A stretch of 64,000 nucleotides of DNA from an uncultured Afifella sp. (lineage in GTDB: Bacteria; Pseudomonadota; Alphaproteobacteria; Rhizobiales; Afifellaceae), in NCBI GenBank assembly GCA_947259045.1, contig CAMYKZ010000002.1, positions 177,239 through 241,238 of the forward strand, read 5' to 3'. This document shows, piece by piece, positions 8,248 through 16,764 of the stretch. The notes beneath the pieces were generated by a model, which worked only from the letters and a program-made list of their open reading frames with translations, had not been told where the DNA came from and made no database searches. How positions within the stretch are numbered: the stretch's first letter is position 1; each line of letters opens with the position of its first letter. The translations under genes were made by a program, and so were the position numbers.

Positions 8248-10674
8248 TTACTGGTCCAGCGAACCGGCCAGCCGCACCAGCGACAGGAAGGCGCCGCGAT
8301 AGCCGAACGGGTCGTTGCCGCGGGCCGATGCAGCGAGCCTGGCGATCTCGTCGTAGGAGAAATCGTCGAGCGCCCGGTTGTCGCGCAGCTTCTGGCCGAA
8401 GGCTGCAACGGCAGCGGCAAAGCGCATATCGTCGGAAAGCTCATCGGCCCGGTCGGCGGCCAGCGCATCGGTCACCGGCAGGGTGACCAGCTTGCTGCGG
8501 TCTTCGTTGGGCAGTTTGTAACGCAGCTTCAAGAAGCCGTATTCGCCGCTGTTGGCCGGTTCAGGCCGGACCTCATCGGCGGGCTGGGCATAGCGGCGAT
8601 TGTCGAGCTGCGATATGGCGCTGCCGGCCAGCGTCAGTTCGTAGATCGCCGTCACCGTGTGGCCGGAACCGATATCGCCGGCATCGACCTTGTCATTGGC
8701 AAAATCCTGATTGCGCAAGGCGCGGGTTTCATAACCGATCAGCCGGTATTCGGAGACACGCGCCGGGTTGAACTCGATCTGGATCTTCACATCCTTGGCG
8801 ATCGGGAACAGGTTGGCGCTGGCCTCTTCCACAAGAACCTTCTGGGCCTCGTTCAGGCTGTCGATATAGGCGGCAATGCCATTACCGTTCTGGGCCAGCG
8901 ACTGCATCAAGGTGTCGTTGTAATTGCCCTGGCCAAAACCGAGCACCGACAGGAACGTGCCGCTGCGGCGCTTCTTCTCGATAAAGCGCTTGAGCTGGTC
9001 CGGGCTGGAAATGCCGACATTGAAATCGCCGTCGGTCGCCAGGATGACCCGGTTGACGCCGTCTTCCTTGAAGGCTTCGCCGGCCAGCCTGTAAGCCTCT
9101 TCGATGCCGGCGGCGCCGGCGGTCGAGCCGCCGGGCGTGAGATTGTCGATCGCCGCCAGAATGCGCCGCTTTTCCTTCGCACTTGTCGGCTCCAGCACGG
9201 TCCCGGCGCGGCCGGCATAGGTGACGATGGAGACGGTGTCGTTTTCATCCAGCTGGCCGACCAGCATGCGGAAGGCGTTTTTCAACAACGGCAGTTTGTC
9301 CGGCTGGTTCATCGAGCCTGAGACATCGATCAGGAACACCAGGTTCGACGCCGGACGTACGTCGGGCGTGACGGCAAAACCCTTGATGCCGATATGCATC
9401 AGCTTGGTCTGTGGGTTCCACGGCGTCGGATAGAGCGCGACGGAGGCGCGGAACGGCTCTCCCGAACTGTCAGGCGCGGGATAATCATAGGAGAAATAGT
9501 TGATCATCTCCTCCACCCGCACCGAATCGCGCGGCGGCAGCCGGCCGGATTCCAGCGAACGGCGGACAAACGCATAGGACGCCGTGTCGACATCGACGGA
9601 GAAGGTCGTCACCGGTTCGTCCTTGACGATCTTGGCGTCATTGGCCTTGAACTCCGCGAACCGGTCGCGGTTTTCCGTCTGTTCGGGGGCGATGACATCA
9701 CGCTCGCGCATGGGCCGGACTTCCGACTCCGGACGCGGAGCAACAAGCGCCTGAACGCGGCCGCCGCCGGCATTGCCGGCACCCATCGATGTTATGGTGC
9801 CTGACCGCCTCTGGTCCTGGGACTGGTGTTGCATTTGCAGCGCACGGGAAGGCTTTTTCAAACGCGCGGCCAGATCGATTTGCCCTTCGACTTTTGTTTT
9901 CGGAGCCTGCAGCGTTCCGACGACTTTCTTCTCCGCCGGCGCATCGGCGTTTGGTTCAGCCCGATAGGCGCCGGAGACCGTATTTGACGTCTCGCCCGTC
10001 ACGGCAGTTTCTACCCCGCCGATGACCTCTGACGCTGCTCCATCGGAATCACTGCCAAGGCTTGGACCGATAATGCGTTGTTCCGAACCTTGACGATCCG
10101 ACGGGCCTGGCGCTGCTGCAAATTGCTCGTCTGAGGACCTCGGCAGATTATCCAGCCGCGTCTCCGCATCAGCCGGTATCTCTTCATTTATCGCCCGGCC
10201 GGCGTCAGAGAATCCGTTGCTGTTTTTGCGTTGCCCGGCCACGATACTTTTGTCATCGGCCTTGGTGGCATTGTCGACCATGCGTTCGGCCAACTCGCCT
10301 TTTTCGCCGGCAGACTTTTCTGTGGCAGCCTTCAGCGTCTGTGGTTCAGCGGCGATGACAGGCTGTTGCGCAGGCTGATAATCCTGCGCGAACTGATAGG
10401 CGACATAACCTGCGACCGGCAGGATGAGCAGAGACGCCGCGGCGGGCGATGCGAAACGTTTTGACATAAACCAACTCCATGCTTTTGCGATGAAACTGGT
10501 TGTTGGACGCGGGCCGGCGGCCGATCCTTGGGCCGCCGGCGTTTTTTCTTCGGCAAAATCCTCGCCGGCGGCATCGAATGCGGCCATGGCGGCGTCGACC
10601 GCCGCAAGCTTCGCCTTCTCGGAAGGCGGCGGGACGGGGAGATTCTGCAACTGCTTCAGATCATCATCATTCAT
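8248..10674 (-). CDS. Membrane-anchored VWA domain protein (YfbK-like), likely anti-sigma partner
   Basis: An 808-residue protein. Residues 1-73 are cytoplasmic and a single transmembrane helix spans about 74-96. A low-complexity linker leads to a YfbK-type N-terminal domain (about 340-435), then a von Willebrand A domain with the metal-binding MIDAS motif DVSGSM at about 447-453. A DUF3520-like C-terminal domain completes the layout. Its ATG overlaps the sigma factor stop (ATGA), so the two are translationally coupled. The short cytoplasmic N-terminus next to an ECF sigma suggests anti-sigma function, which is inference. The large outer domain probably binds a ligand or protein in the periplasm. 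Confidence 0.88.
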   Translation of the reverse strand: MNDDDLKQLQNLPVPPPSEKAKLAAVDAAMAAFDAAGEDFAEEKTPAAQGSAAGPRPTTSFIAKAWSWFMSKRFASPAAASLLILPVAGYVAYQFAQDYQPAQQPVIAAEPQTLKAATEKSAGEKGELAERMVDNATKADDKSIVAGQRKNSNGFSDAGRAINEEIPADAETRLDNLPRSSDEQFAAAPGPSDRQGSEQRIIGPSLGSDSDGAASEVIGGVETAVTGETSNTVSGAYRAEPNADAPAEKKVVGTLQAPKTKVEGQIDLAARLKKPSRALQMQHQSQDQRRSGTITSMGAGNAGGGRVQALVAPRPESEVRPMRERDVIAPEQTENRDRFAEFKANDAKIVKDEPVTTFSVDVDTASYAFVRRSLESGRLPPRDSVRVEEMINYFSYDYPAPDSSGEPFRASVALYPTPWNPQTKLMHIGIKGFAVTPDVRPASNLVFLIDVSGSMNQPDKLPLLKNAFRMLVGQLDENDTVSIVTYAGRAGTVLEPTSAKEKRRILAAIDNLTPGGSTAGAAGIEEAYRLAGEAFKEDGVNRVILATDGDFNVGISSPDQLKRFIEKKRRSGTFLSVLGFGQGNYNDTLMQSLAQNGNGIAAYIDSLNEAQKVLVEEASANLFPIAKDVKIQIEFNPARVSEYRLIGYETRALRNQDFANDKVDAGDIGSGHTVTAIYELTLAGSAISQLDNRRYAQPADEVRPEPANSGEYGFLKLRYKLPNEDRSKLVTLPVTDALAADRADELSDDMRFAAAVAAFGQKLRDNRALDDFSYDEIARLAASARGNDPFGYRGAFLSLVRLAGSLDQ

Positions 10675-11207
10675 GTGGCTACCAGCGCCCCTTTCAGGCG
10701 CTTCTTGGCCTCGTGGACATGCCAGGAGACCGTGCTTTCAGCACAATTGAGTATCGATGCGGCTTCGGCGTGGCTCTTGCCTTCCGAATAGATCAGGGTC
10801 ACCGCATCACGTTGCTTGTCAGGCAGTTCGGCAACCGCAGCCCAGACCTCGTCGATCGCATCGTCCGTCTCGGCTTCCGGCTGGACCATCGGGTCGGCCA
10901 GTGCGGAAGCCGCATTGTCGCGGTTCTGGCGGCTTTTTTCCGCCCGGTGATGGTCGCGCACCGCGTTGATCGTCACCCGGTAGAGCCAGGAGGAAAACGC
11001 CGACCGGGCATCAAACGAGCGGATTGCTTTGCCAAGCTTGATACAGACGGTCTGGGCGATATCCTCCGCATCGGCCTGATTGCCGCACCATTTGAAGGCG
11101 ACCCGATAGATCAGATCATAGTGGCGGCCGACCAGCTCGGCAAAAGCCGCCCTGTCGCCCGCCACCGACCTCTGGACCAGGATTTGATCAGCCGGTTCGC
11201 ACATCAT
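10671..11207 (-). CDS. ECF RNA polymerase sigma factor
   Basis: A 178-residue sigma-70 family factor of ECF type. Region 2 spans about residues 13-83 and includes the DAEDIAQ core-binding helix and SSWLYRVTINAVRDHHR. Region 4 spans about 125-175 with a typical helix-turn-helix (SHAEAASILNCAESTVSWHV). It is the first gene of a two-gene operon, and its stop overlaps the start of the VWA membrane protein by 4 bases. ECF genes are usually autoregulated together with their anti-sigma factor, but I could not identify a conserved promoter upstream. Confidence 0.93.
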   Translation of the reverse strand: MMCEPADQILVQRSVAGDRAAFAELVGRHYDLIYRVAFKWCGNQADAEDIAQTVCIKLGKAIRSFDARSAFSSWLYRVTINAVRDHHRAEKSRQNRDNAASALADPMVQPEAETDDAIDEVWAAVAELPDKQRDAVTLIYSEGKSHAEAASILNCAESTVSWHVHEAKKRLKGALVAT

Positions 11208-11298
11208 TTGGAGATTAGACGAAGCGGTGAAGGAAATCCTTGGGCTTTGTGTTATTTTTTTTCAGACATTTTTTCGAAATCCGCCGGAGGAGCCCGAA

Positions 11299-11523
11299 AT
11301 GGCCGCCAAACGCCTGCCGCTGCCAAAACGATTCAACGCCGCACTGACAGAGCCCGCCTACGACCGGTTGCGGGCGCTGAACGGAAAATACGGCCTCGGC
11401 AACAATTATCTGCTGACGGTTTTGCTGGAAAACCTCGATGCATTCGCCGATGCCGACCGGCTCGACGCGGCCTTTGAGGCGTTTATCGCCGAATATGGCT
11501 CGCCGTCACGCGATGGTTCGTGA
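11299..11523 (+). CDS. Small conserved-looking protein, possible ribbon-helix-helix type
   Basis: A 74-residue protein with a strong GGAGGAG ribosome binding site before the ATG at 11299. The N-terminus (KRLPLPKRFNAALTEPAYDRL) has the pattern of a short beta strand followed by helices, as in ribbon-helix-helix proteins, and the rest is helical and acidic. The family is not recognised with certainty. Its 3' end overlaps the convergent ferredoxin-like gene by 18 bases. It is divergent from the ECF sigma gene. Confidence 0.6.
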   Translation: MAAKRLPLPKRFNAALTEPAYDRLRALNGKYGLGNNYLLTVLLENLDAFADADRLDAAFEAFIAEYGSPSRDGS

Positions 11524-12189
11524 AAAGGCTGCCATGTGAAAGCGGATCTGATCGCCGGGATAACGGAATTCCGGCCCCACCGGACAGGCATTGCGGGCGG
11601 CACAGCCGGCATTTTTGCATGTTTTGCCGGATGGCGATGCGAGATACCCCGCGCAGGCCGGCACGTCATACCCTGCTTGCGAAAAAGCGTTGACCGGACA
11701 GGAGGTTAGGCAGGGTTTTTCAACACAGGACTCACACGGATTATCCGCCGGCCGCTGCGCTGCATTCAATCCGTCGACGCCTCGCGGAAAAACCAGCGCT
11801 GCGCGATAGGCGTGCCAGAGGCCGAAGCGGGGATGGATCAGCAAACCGATCGGCGACGACGCCAGCGCTTCGGCGCGTTTGGCCCAGCGCTGGAACGGCG
11901 GATGGGGCCAGTCGAAAGGATAGATCACGCGGGCCTGAAACTGCTCCGCCAGCGGATCGATGGTGCGCCTGGTCCAGCTGTCGAGCGGATCAGGCTCGCC
12001 GCGCATCTGCCCCTTAAAATCGGCCCACATGGCACCGCCGGCATTTCCGACCATGACAAGCGCGCCCTCGCCCAGATTGTCATCGGGTTCCAGGGAAAAT
12101 GCCCCGCGCAGGATCAGGCCGTGAGTGTCGAGCGCGTTGGCCAGGCGTTCGGCAGTTGGGTTGTTAATCCGTGATTCGCTTGCCGGCAT
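11506..12189 (-). CDS. 4Fe-4S ferredoxin-like protein
   Basis: A 227-residue protein with an N-terminal domain of about 135 residues and a C-terminal ferredoxin-like domain. The latter has two cysteine clusters, CESCVEKPCLTSCP and CKNAGCAARNACP, with a single Cys between them, enough for one or two 4Fe-4S clusters. The architecture recalls the iron-sulfur half of QueG-type proteins, but the cobalamin-binding part is absent. A GGAG site precedes the ATG. The redox partner is unknown. Given the corrinoid theme, a role as an electron donor is possible but unproven. Confidence 0.78.
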   Translation of the reverse strand: MPASESRINNPTAERLANALDTHGLILRGAFSLEPDDNLGEGALVMVGNAGGAMWADFKGQMRGEPDPLDSWTRRTIDPLAEQFQARVIYPFDWPHPPFQRWAKRAEALASSPIGLLIHPRFGLWHAYRAALVFPRGVDGLNAAQRPADNPCESCVEKPCLTSCPVNAFSQAGYDVPACAGYLASPSGKTCKNAGCAARNACPVGPEFRYPGDQIRFHMAAFSRTIA

Positions 12190-12239
12190 ACAATGCTGCT
12201 CCGTTTGTATTTCTATGAGTATGGTTTGCCCACGTCCTG

Positions 12240-12294
12240 TGGGTCCCGGGTCTGCACCGCATCATCGAAGATGCTGCGGTGCGCACGGGATGAC
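12240..12294 (+). repeat. REP-like palindromic repeat, forward copy 1
   Basis: Begins TGGGTCCCGGG and ends CACGGGATGAC, around an inner near-palindrome CACCGCATC...GATGCTGCGGTG. The same edges recur at 14706-14775 and, inverted, at 12371-12425 and 14837-14890. Confidence 0.6.
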
Positions 12295-12370
12295 AAGGCT
12301 GGGTATAGAGAAATCGAATCCGTGGTCGAATACTGCGTTGCAATCGAACACCCCATTCACTCCCGAACCA

Positions 12371-12425
12371 GTCATCCTGTGCGCGTGTGCAGCATGAAAT
12401 GCTGCGCCGCAGACACGGGACCCAT
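12371..12425 (-). repeat. REP-like palindromic repeat, inverted copy 1
   Basis: Begins GTCATCCTGTG and ends CACGGGACCCA, the reverse of copy 1, with an inner stem GCAGCAT-GAA-ATGCTGC. With the copy at 12240 it forms an inverted pair about 76 bases apart. Confidence 0.6.
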
Positions 12426-12517
12426 CGATGGACCCGGTGTTGCAATTTATTCCGACCCCGTTTCCGTTTTACCGACAATTGGCGTATGAGCGAAGATCAC
12501 CAACGACGAGCCGGCAC

Positions 12518-13912
12518 ATGGACCCACGCGATAAATCCGCCCCGACCCAGTCGGAAGGCGAAACCAACATGTCGCCGCGCCGGGCTGCCTGGGCGGCGCG
12601 CACACACGATGATGAGACCCGCGCTTTGCTCGACGCCGATGCGCACCATTTTCTGCACCAGTCGGTCTCCACGCCCTGCCTGTCGGCGATCGCCAGGGCG
12701 GAAGGCGTCTGGATTGAGGACCTTCAGGGCCGGCGCTATCTCGATTTCCACGGCAACAATGTGCACCATATCGGCTACGGCCATCCCAAGCTGAAGGCGG
12801 CGATTGCCGCGCAGATGGACGCCCTGCCCTTTGCGCCGCGGCGCTTTGCCTGCCAGCCGGCGGTCGACCTGGCCGCCAAGCTGGTGGAAATCGCGCCGGG
12901 CGATCTCTCCAAAGTGCTGTTCACCACCGGCGGTTCGGACGCCGTTGAAGTGGCGCTGAAGCTTGCCCGCGCGGCGACCGGCCGGCACAAGACGATCTCG
13001 TTCTGGGATGCCTTCCATGGCGCCGGCCTTGGCGCGGCTTCCGTCGGCGGCGAGCAATTGTTCCGCTCTCATATTGCCGGGCCGATGATGCCGGGCGCGG
13101 CTCATGTTGCGCCTTTCGCCTGTTACCGCTGCCCGTATGGTTATCCCGACAGGGACGGTGAGCCGCAGCTTGATCTGTGCAAGATGACCTGCGCGAAATT
13201 CGTGCGTTACGTGCTGGAAAAGGAAGGCGACGTTGCCGCCGTCATCGCCGAACCGGCCCGCGCCGTGCCCTATCTGCCACCGCCCGGTTTCTGGGCGGAA
13301 GTGCGGCAGGCCTGCAACGATCACGGCGCGCTGCTGATCTTCGACGAAATTCCCACCGGGCTCGGCAAGACCGGCCGGATGTTTGCCTGCGAACACGACG
13401 AGGTCGTGCCGGATATCCTGGTCATGGGCAAGGCGCTCGGCGGCGGCATTCTGCCGGTAGCGGCGGTGCTGGCCCGGCGCGAGCTCGATGTCGCCGGCCA
13501 GTTCGCCATCGGCCATTATACGCACGAGAAAAACCCGGTCAGCGCCCGGGCGGCGCTGACGACGATTGAAATCATCGAAGAAGACGGGCTGGTCGAACAT
13601 GCCGCCGAACTTGGCGAATATGCGCTCGAACGCCTTAGCGGCATGAAGGACCGGCATGACATCATCGGCGATGTGCGCGGCCGCGGCCTGCTGATCGGCA
13701 TCGAACTTGTCAAAAGCCGCGCGGAAAAGGAGCCGGCCGACGATCTGGCCGAAGACATCTTCTACCGCTGCCTCGACAAGGGCCTGTCTTTCAAGATCAC
13801 CATGGGCAATGTGCTGACGCTGACGCCGCCGCTTGTCTTGACGCGCGCGCAGATGGATCAGGCGCTGGATATTATCGAAGACAGTATCGCCGACGCCGTC
13901 GGTGCGCACTGA
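12518..13912 (+). CDS. Class III aminotransferase-fold enzyme, PbfA-like ((R)-1-hydroxy-2-aminoethylphosphonate ammonia-lyase)
   Basis: A PLP-dependent class III (subgroup II) enzyme, 464 residues from the ATG at 12518; another ATG at 12569 is possible. The PLP lysine is K305 in VMGKALGGGI. The N-terminal pattern (SPRRAAW, HFLHQSVSTPCL, DFHGNNVHHIGYGHP) and the internal Cys-rich segment resemble what I recall of PbfA. That enzyme converts the hydroxylated form of 2-aminoethylphosphonate to phosphonoacetaldehyde and ammonia. A PhnCDE transporter lies 25 kb downstream, consistent with phosphonate use. No PhnA, PhnX or PhnW gene is in the window. Another class III transaminase function cannot be excluded. 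Confidence 0.72.
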   Translation: MDPRDKSAPTQSEGETNMSPRRAAWAARTHDDETRALLDADAHHFLHQSVSTPCLSAIARAEGVWIEDLQGRRYLDFHGNNVHHIGYGHPKLKAAIAAQMDALPFAPRRFACQPAVDLAAKLVEIAPGDLSKVLFTTGGSDAVEVALKLARAATGRHKTISFWDAFHGAGLGAASVGGEQLFRSHIAGPMMPGAAHVAPFACYRCPYGYPDRDGEPQLDLCKMTCAKFVRYVLEKEGDVAAVIAEPARAVPYLPPPGFWAEVRQACNDHGALLIFDEIPTGLGKTGRMFACEHDEVVPDILVMGKALGGGILPVAAVLARRELDVAGQFAIGHYTHEKNPVSARAALTTIEIIEEDGLVEHAAELGEYALERLSGMKDRHDIIGDVRGRGLLIGIELVKSRAEKEPADDLAEDIFYRCLDKGLSFKITMGNVLTLTPPLVLTRAQMDQALDIIEDSIADAVGAH

Positions 13913-14162
13913 CAGATCGCCGCGGCCCGATGTTTTTCAGGCGGCCGCAGTGCAGCGGCGCTTGCCGAAACCCGTCCCGAGGCGTAGAATTTACGATGAC
14001 GGTTGCGATGCGCAGGGCAAATTTTCAGACTGGCCTATGAGACGGTGAACGTTGGTGCCCTGGCGCGGTGCGGCTGGTCTATCCTTGCGGCAGATCTGCT
14101 TGCCGCGCCGTCTCCGATCGCCGGTTCGTTTGCGGCAGAACCGCCGCGAAAGGAGGCAGGCT

Positions 14163-14627
14163 ATGGGCGTTGCAATGACATTGCGGGAATTTCTCGACGA
14201 CAATCACGTCGCTTACGACGTCATCAAACACAAGGAAACCGGCTGTTCGTCGATGACGGCGAGGGCCAGCCATATTCCGGGCGAAAGCCTTGCGAAGGCC
14301 GTCGTGCTGAAATGGGATGACGGCTTTCTGCTGGCAATATTGCCGACCACGCGCCAGGTCGAACTTGAATCGCTGCGGCAGTTCGTTTCCGGCCCCGTCG
14401 CGCTGGCCAGCGAAGATGAGGCAAGCCGGCTGTTCCCCGACTGCGACGAGGGCGCCGTGCCGGCGCTGGCACCGGCGTACGGACTGCCGGCGGTGATCGA
14501 CGAAGAACTTTGCGATTGTGCGGACATCTATTTCGAGGGCGGCGATCATCGCAGCCTGGTGCATATCACCGGAGAACATTTCGATCGTCTGATGTGCGGC
14601 GCGCCGCATGCCCGCTTCAGCAACTGA
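14163..14627 (+). CDS. YbaK/EbsC family aminoacyl-tRNA deacylase-like protein
   Basis: A 154-residue single-domain protein of the YbaK/prolyl-tRNA editing fold. Family features are visible: an N-terminal helix (TLREFLDDNHVAYDVI), H24-K-E as in the usual VI-H segment, A..IPGESLAKAVVLK around residues 38-50, and a G-F-L-L-A strand. Proteins of this type hydrolyse mischarged tRNAs such as Cys-tRNA(Pro). The ATG at 14163 has an AAGGAGG site 7 bases upstream, which rules out the longer frame from 14052. It appears to be a single-gene unit. Confidence 0.85.
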   Translation: MGVAMTLREFLDDNHVAYDVIKHKETGCSSMTARASHIPGESLAKAVVLKWDDGFLLAILPTTRQVELESLRQFVSGPVALASEDEASRLFPDCDEGAVPALAPAYGLPAVIDEELCDCADIYFEGGDHRSLVHITGEHFDRLMCGAPHARFSN

Positions 14628-14705
14628 CGCGGGCGCGGGTGGGTTGCGGCAGGTGCCAGGTGTTATCGATGAAATCCTGAGCGAACCAGGCACTGGTTTG
14701 GTTGC

Positions 14706-14775
14706 AGGGTCCCGGTTCTCCTGAGCTTGCCGAAGGGACAGCAACACTTTGTGCTGCAGTGCGCCCGGGATGACA
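14706..14775 (+). repeat. REP-like palindromic repeat, forward copy 2
   Basis: Begins AGGGTCCCGG and ends GCGCCCGGGATGACA, sharing edges with the copy at 12240. The interior differs, so the conserved parts are the two outer arms. Confidence 0.55.
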
Positions 14776-14836
14776 TTGAAATATATGCACATGAGCCGAC
14801 CGCCGACGAAAGGTCATGTCATGCAAACAGCCGTTA

Positions 14837-14890
14837 GTCATCCCGGATGCTCCGCAGCATCTTGATGATGCGGTGCTGATCCGGGACCCA
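14837..14890 (-). repeat. REP-like palindromic repeat, inverted copy 2
   Basis: Begins GTCATCCCGGATGC and ends CCGGGACCCA, with an inner GCAGCATC...GATGCGGTGC stem. It pairs with the copy at 14706 about 60 bases away, repeating the arrangement at 12.2-12.4 kb. Confidence 0.6.
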
Positions 14891-15043
14891 CAGATCCGGC
14901 AAAGCGCCCTAACCGTCACCACCCGTCTTGCCCGGATCGTCGGCCGGCGTCATGCCGAACGCCTCGCTGATCGCAGCGCCCGACGTACGGATGCCGACAT
15001 GCTGGGCAGACCGGTTCGGGACGGACGGCACGCCGCCGTCCTT

Positions 15044-16603
15044 TCATGTCTCACCGTCGGGCAGCATCGCTTTCTTTTCCTTGATGAAGGAGAGCAGCGC
15101 TTCGTCCACGGCCGGATCGAGCGGCGGCGCCTCATATTCGGCAAGCCACTTTTTCCACAAGGCATTGGCGCGTTGATCCGCGGTCTTTGAGCCCTCCGCC
15201 TCCCATTGCTCGAAGGAATTGTTGTCGGCAATGGTGGAGCGGTAGAAGGCGGTTTCGAAATTACCCTGGGTATGGGCCGTGCCGAGATAATGCGTCGCCG
15301 GGCCGGTGGCGACTTCCTCGATCGCGTCCATCGCCTGGCCGGTCGGCGACATGTCGACGCCGTCGGCAAAGCGCTGCATCATCGCAAGCTGGTCGCAATC
15401 CATGACGAATTTTTCGTACGAACTGACCAGCCCGCCTTCCAGCCAGCCGGCGGAATGAAGCGCGAAATTGACGCCGCCCATCAAGGTCGGGATCAGCGTC
15501 TGGGCGCTTTCATAGGCTGCCTGGGCGTCGGCCGCCTTGGAGCCGCACAGCGATCCGCCGGAGCGGAACGGCAGGCCGAGCCGGCGCGAAAGCTGGCCGG
15601 CGCCGTAGAGCACCAGCGCCGGTTCCGGCGTGCCGAATGTCGGCGCGCCCGATTGCATCGAAATCGACGAGGCGAAGGTGCCGAAGATCACCGGCGCGCC
15701 GGGCCGGCATAACTGGGCAAAAGCGGCGCCGGCCAGCACTTCGGCCAGGATCTGCGTCAGCGTGCCGGCAACCGTCACCGGCGACATGGCGCCGGCCAGG
15801 ATAAACGGCGAAATTACTGTGCCCTGCCCGGCCCTGGCATAGACTTTCAGCGCGCCAAGCATGGTGGCGTCGAACACCATCGGCGAATTGGCGTTGATCA
15901 GCGAGACTATGACGCAATTGTCGTCGACGAACTGGTCTCCGAATACGAGTTTGGCCATGGTGACACTGTCTTCGGCGCGCAACGGATGGGTGACGGAGCC
16001 CATGAACGGCTTGTCGGAATAGCGGATATGGGAATAGACCATGTCGAGATGGCGCTTGGCGACCGGCACGTCGACCGGTTCGCAGACCGTTCCGCCGGAA
16101 TGGTGGATCGCCGGCGCCATATAGGCAAGCTTCACGAAATTGCGGAAATCGTCCATCGTGCCGTAGCGGCGGCCGCCTTCCAGATCGCGCACGAAGGGCG
16201 GACCGTAGACCGGCGCAAAGACGGTATTGTTGCCGCCGATCTCGACATTGCGCTCCCGGTTGCGGGCATACTGGGTGAATTGTGCCGGCGCCGTCTTGAT
16301 CAATTGACGGCAAAGCCCGCGCGGGATGCGAACCCGCTCGCCTTCGACATCGGCGCCCGCTTCTTTCCACATGGCAAGCGCTTCTTCGTCCTCGCGGAAT
16401 TCGATGCCGAAATCGGCAAGTGCGGTTTCCGCATTGGCCTCGATGATCTGCAGCGCCTCTTCGTTCAGAATGTCGAAGGTTGCGATCTTGCGGCGGATAA
16501 ACGGCAATTGCACCCGGCCGCCGGCCTGTCGCGCGCCGCGCCGTGCTTCCCTGCCGCCACTGCCCCGGCGCCTGCGTCCGGTTCCTGCTTCCGCTTCGCT
16601 CAT
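15044..16603 (-). CDS. Trimethylamine methyltransferase (MttB) superfamily protein, non-pyrrolysine
   Basis: A 519-residue MttB-superfamily corrinoid methyltransferase. The frame is continuous with no in-frame TAG, so it lacks the pyrrolysine of true trimethylamine methyltransferases and belongs with the MtgB-like group. Known members of that group demethylate quaternary amines such as glycine betaine, proline betaine or carnitine. The barrel and family stretches (PIHHSGGT-type, SVTHPLRAED, INANSPMVFD) are visible. The first 30 residues are an unusual Arg/Gly-rich tail (GRRRRGSGGREARRGARQ). A likely corrinoid partner is encoded at 21490. An AGGGAT site precedes the start. After the TGA stop the same frame stays open for 44 more codons. 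Confidence 0.9.
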   Translation of the reverse strand: MSEAEAGTGRRRRGSGGREARRGARQAGGRVQLPFIRRKIATFDILNEEALQIIEANAETALADFGIEFREDEEALAMWKEAGADVEGERVRIPRGLCRQLIKTAPAQFTQYARNRERNVEIGGNNTVFAPVYGPPFVRDLEGGRRYGTMDDFRNFVKLAYMAPAIHHSGGTVCEPVDVPVAKRHLDMVYSHIRYSDKPFMGSVTHPLRAEDSVTMAKLVFGDQFVDDNCVIVSLINANSPMVFDATMLGALKVYARAGQGTVISPFILAGAMSPVTVAGTLTQILAEVLAGAAFAQLCRPGAPVIFGTFASSISMQSGAPTFGTPEPALVLYGAGQLSRRLGLPFRSGGSLCGSKAADAQAAYESAQTLIPTLMGGVNFALHSAGWLEGGLVSSYEKFVMDCDQLAMMQRFADGVDMSPTGQAMDAIEEVATGPATHYLGTAHTQGNFETAFYRSTIADNNSFEQWEAEGSKTADQRANALWKKWLAEYEAPPLDPAVDEALLSFIKEKKAMLPDGET

Positions 16604-16764
16604 CTCGTGTATCCCTCATGAGATGCGGCAGTCTAGCCGCCTTTTGTCATTTCACATAGGCGGCAAGCGGACAAAAAGGCCCCTCCAGAGGCGGCAGGGC
16701 GATGTCGCGGGCGGGATATGGGGGTTGATGACTGTTCCTGTCTATTCTGGTAATGGGCTGACCT

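Larger units (their letters stand above)
12190..12517. other. Intergenic region holding an inverted pair of REP-like repeats
   Basis: About 330 bases between divergent genes. It is occupied largely by two REP-like palindromic elements in opposite orientation (12240-12294 and 12371-12425). The promoter of the PbfA-like gene should also lie here, but I cannot place it. Confidence 0.5.
14628..15043. other. Intergenic region with inverted REP-like pair and an open frame beyond the MttB stop
   Basis: About 415 bases between convergent genes. The left half holds a second pair of REP-like elements (14706-14775 and 14837-14890). The right part (14909-15043, minus) is an open continuation of the MttB-like frame after its TGA, with coding-like third positions. 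Confidence 0.45.

Noticed and set aside
8197..9321. 374-residue open frame on the plus strand
   Set aside because: It is antisense to the well-supported VWA gene and arises from GC-rich codon bias. It has no ribosome binding site or family features.
12497..13909. 470-residue open frame on the minus strand
   Set aside because: It is a shadow of the PLP-dependent enzyme on the plus strand. The translated residues have no recognisable motif.
15044..16603. MttB-like gene as a pyrrolysine-containing trimethylamine methyltransferase
   Set aside because: The frame runs through without an in-frame TAG and no pyl genes are in the window, so it belongs to the non-pyrrolysine group.
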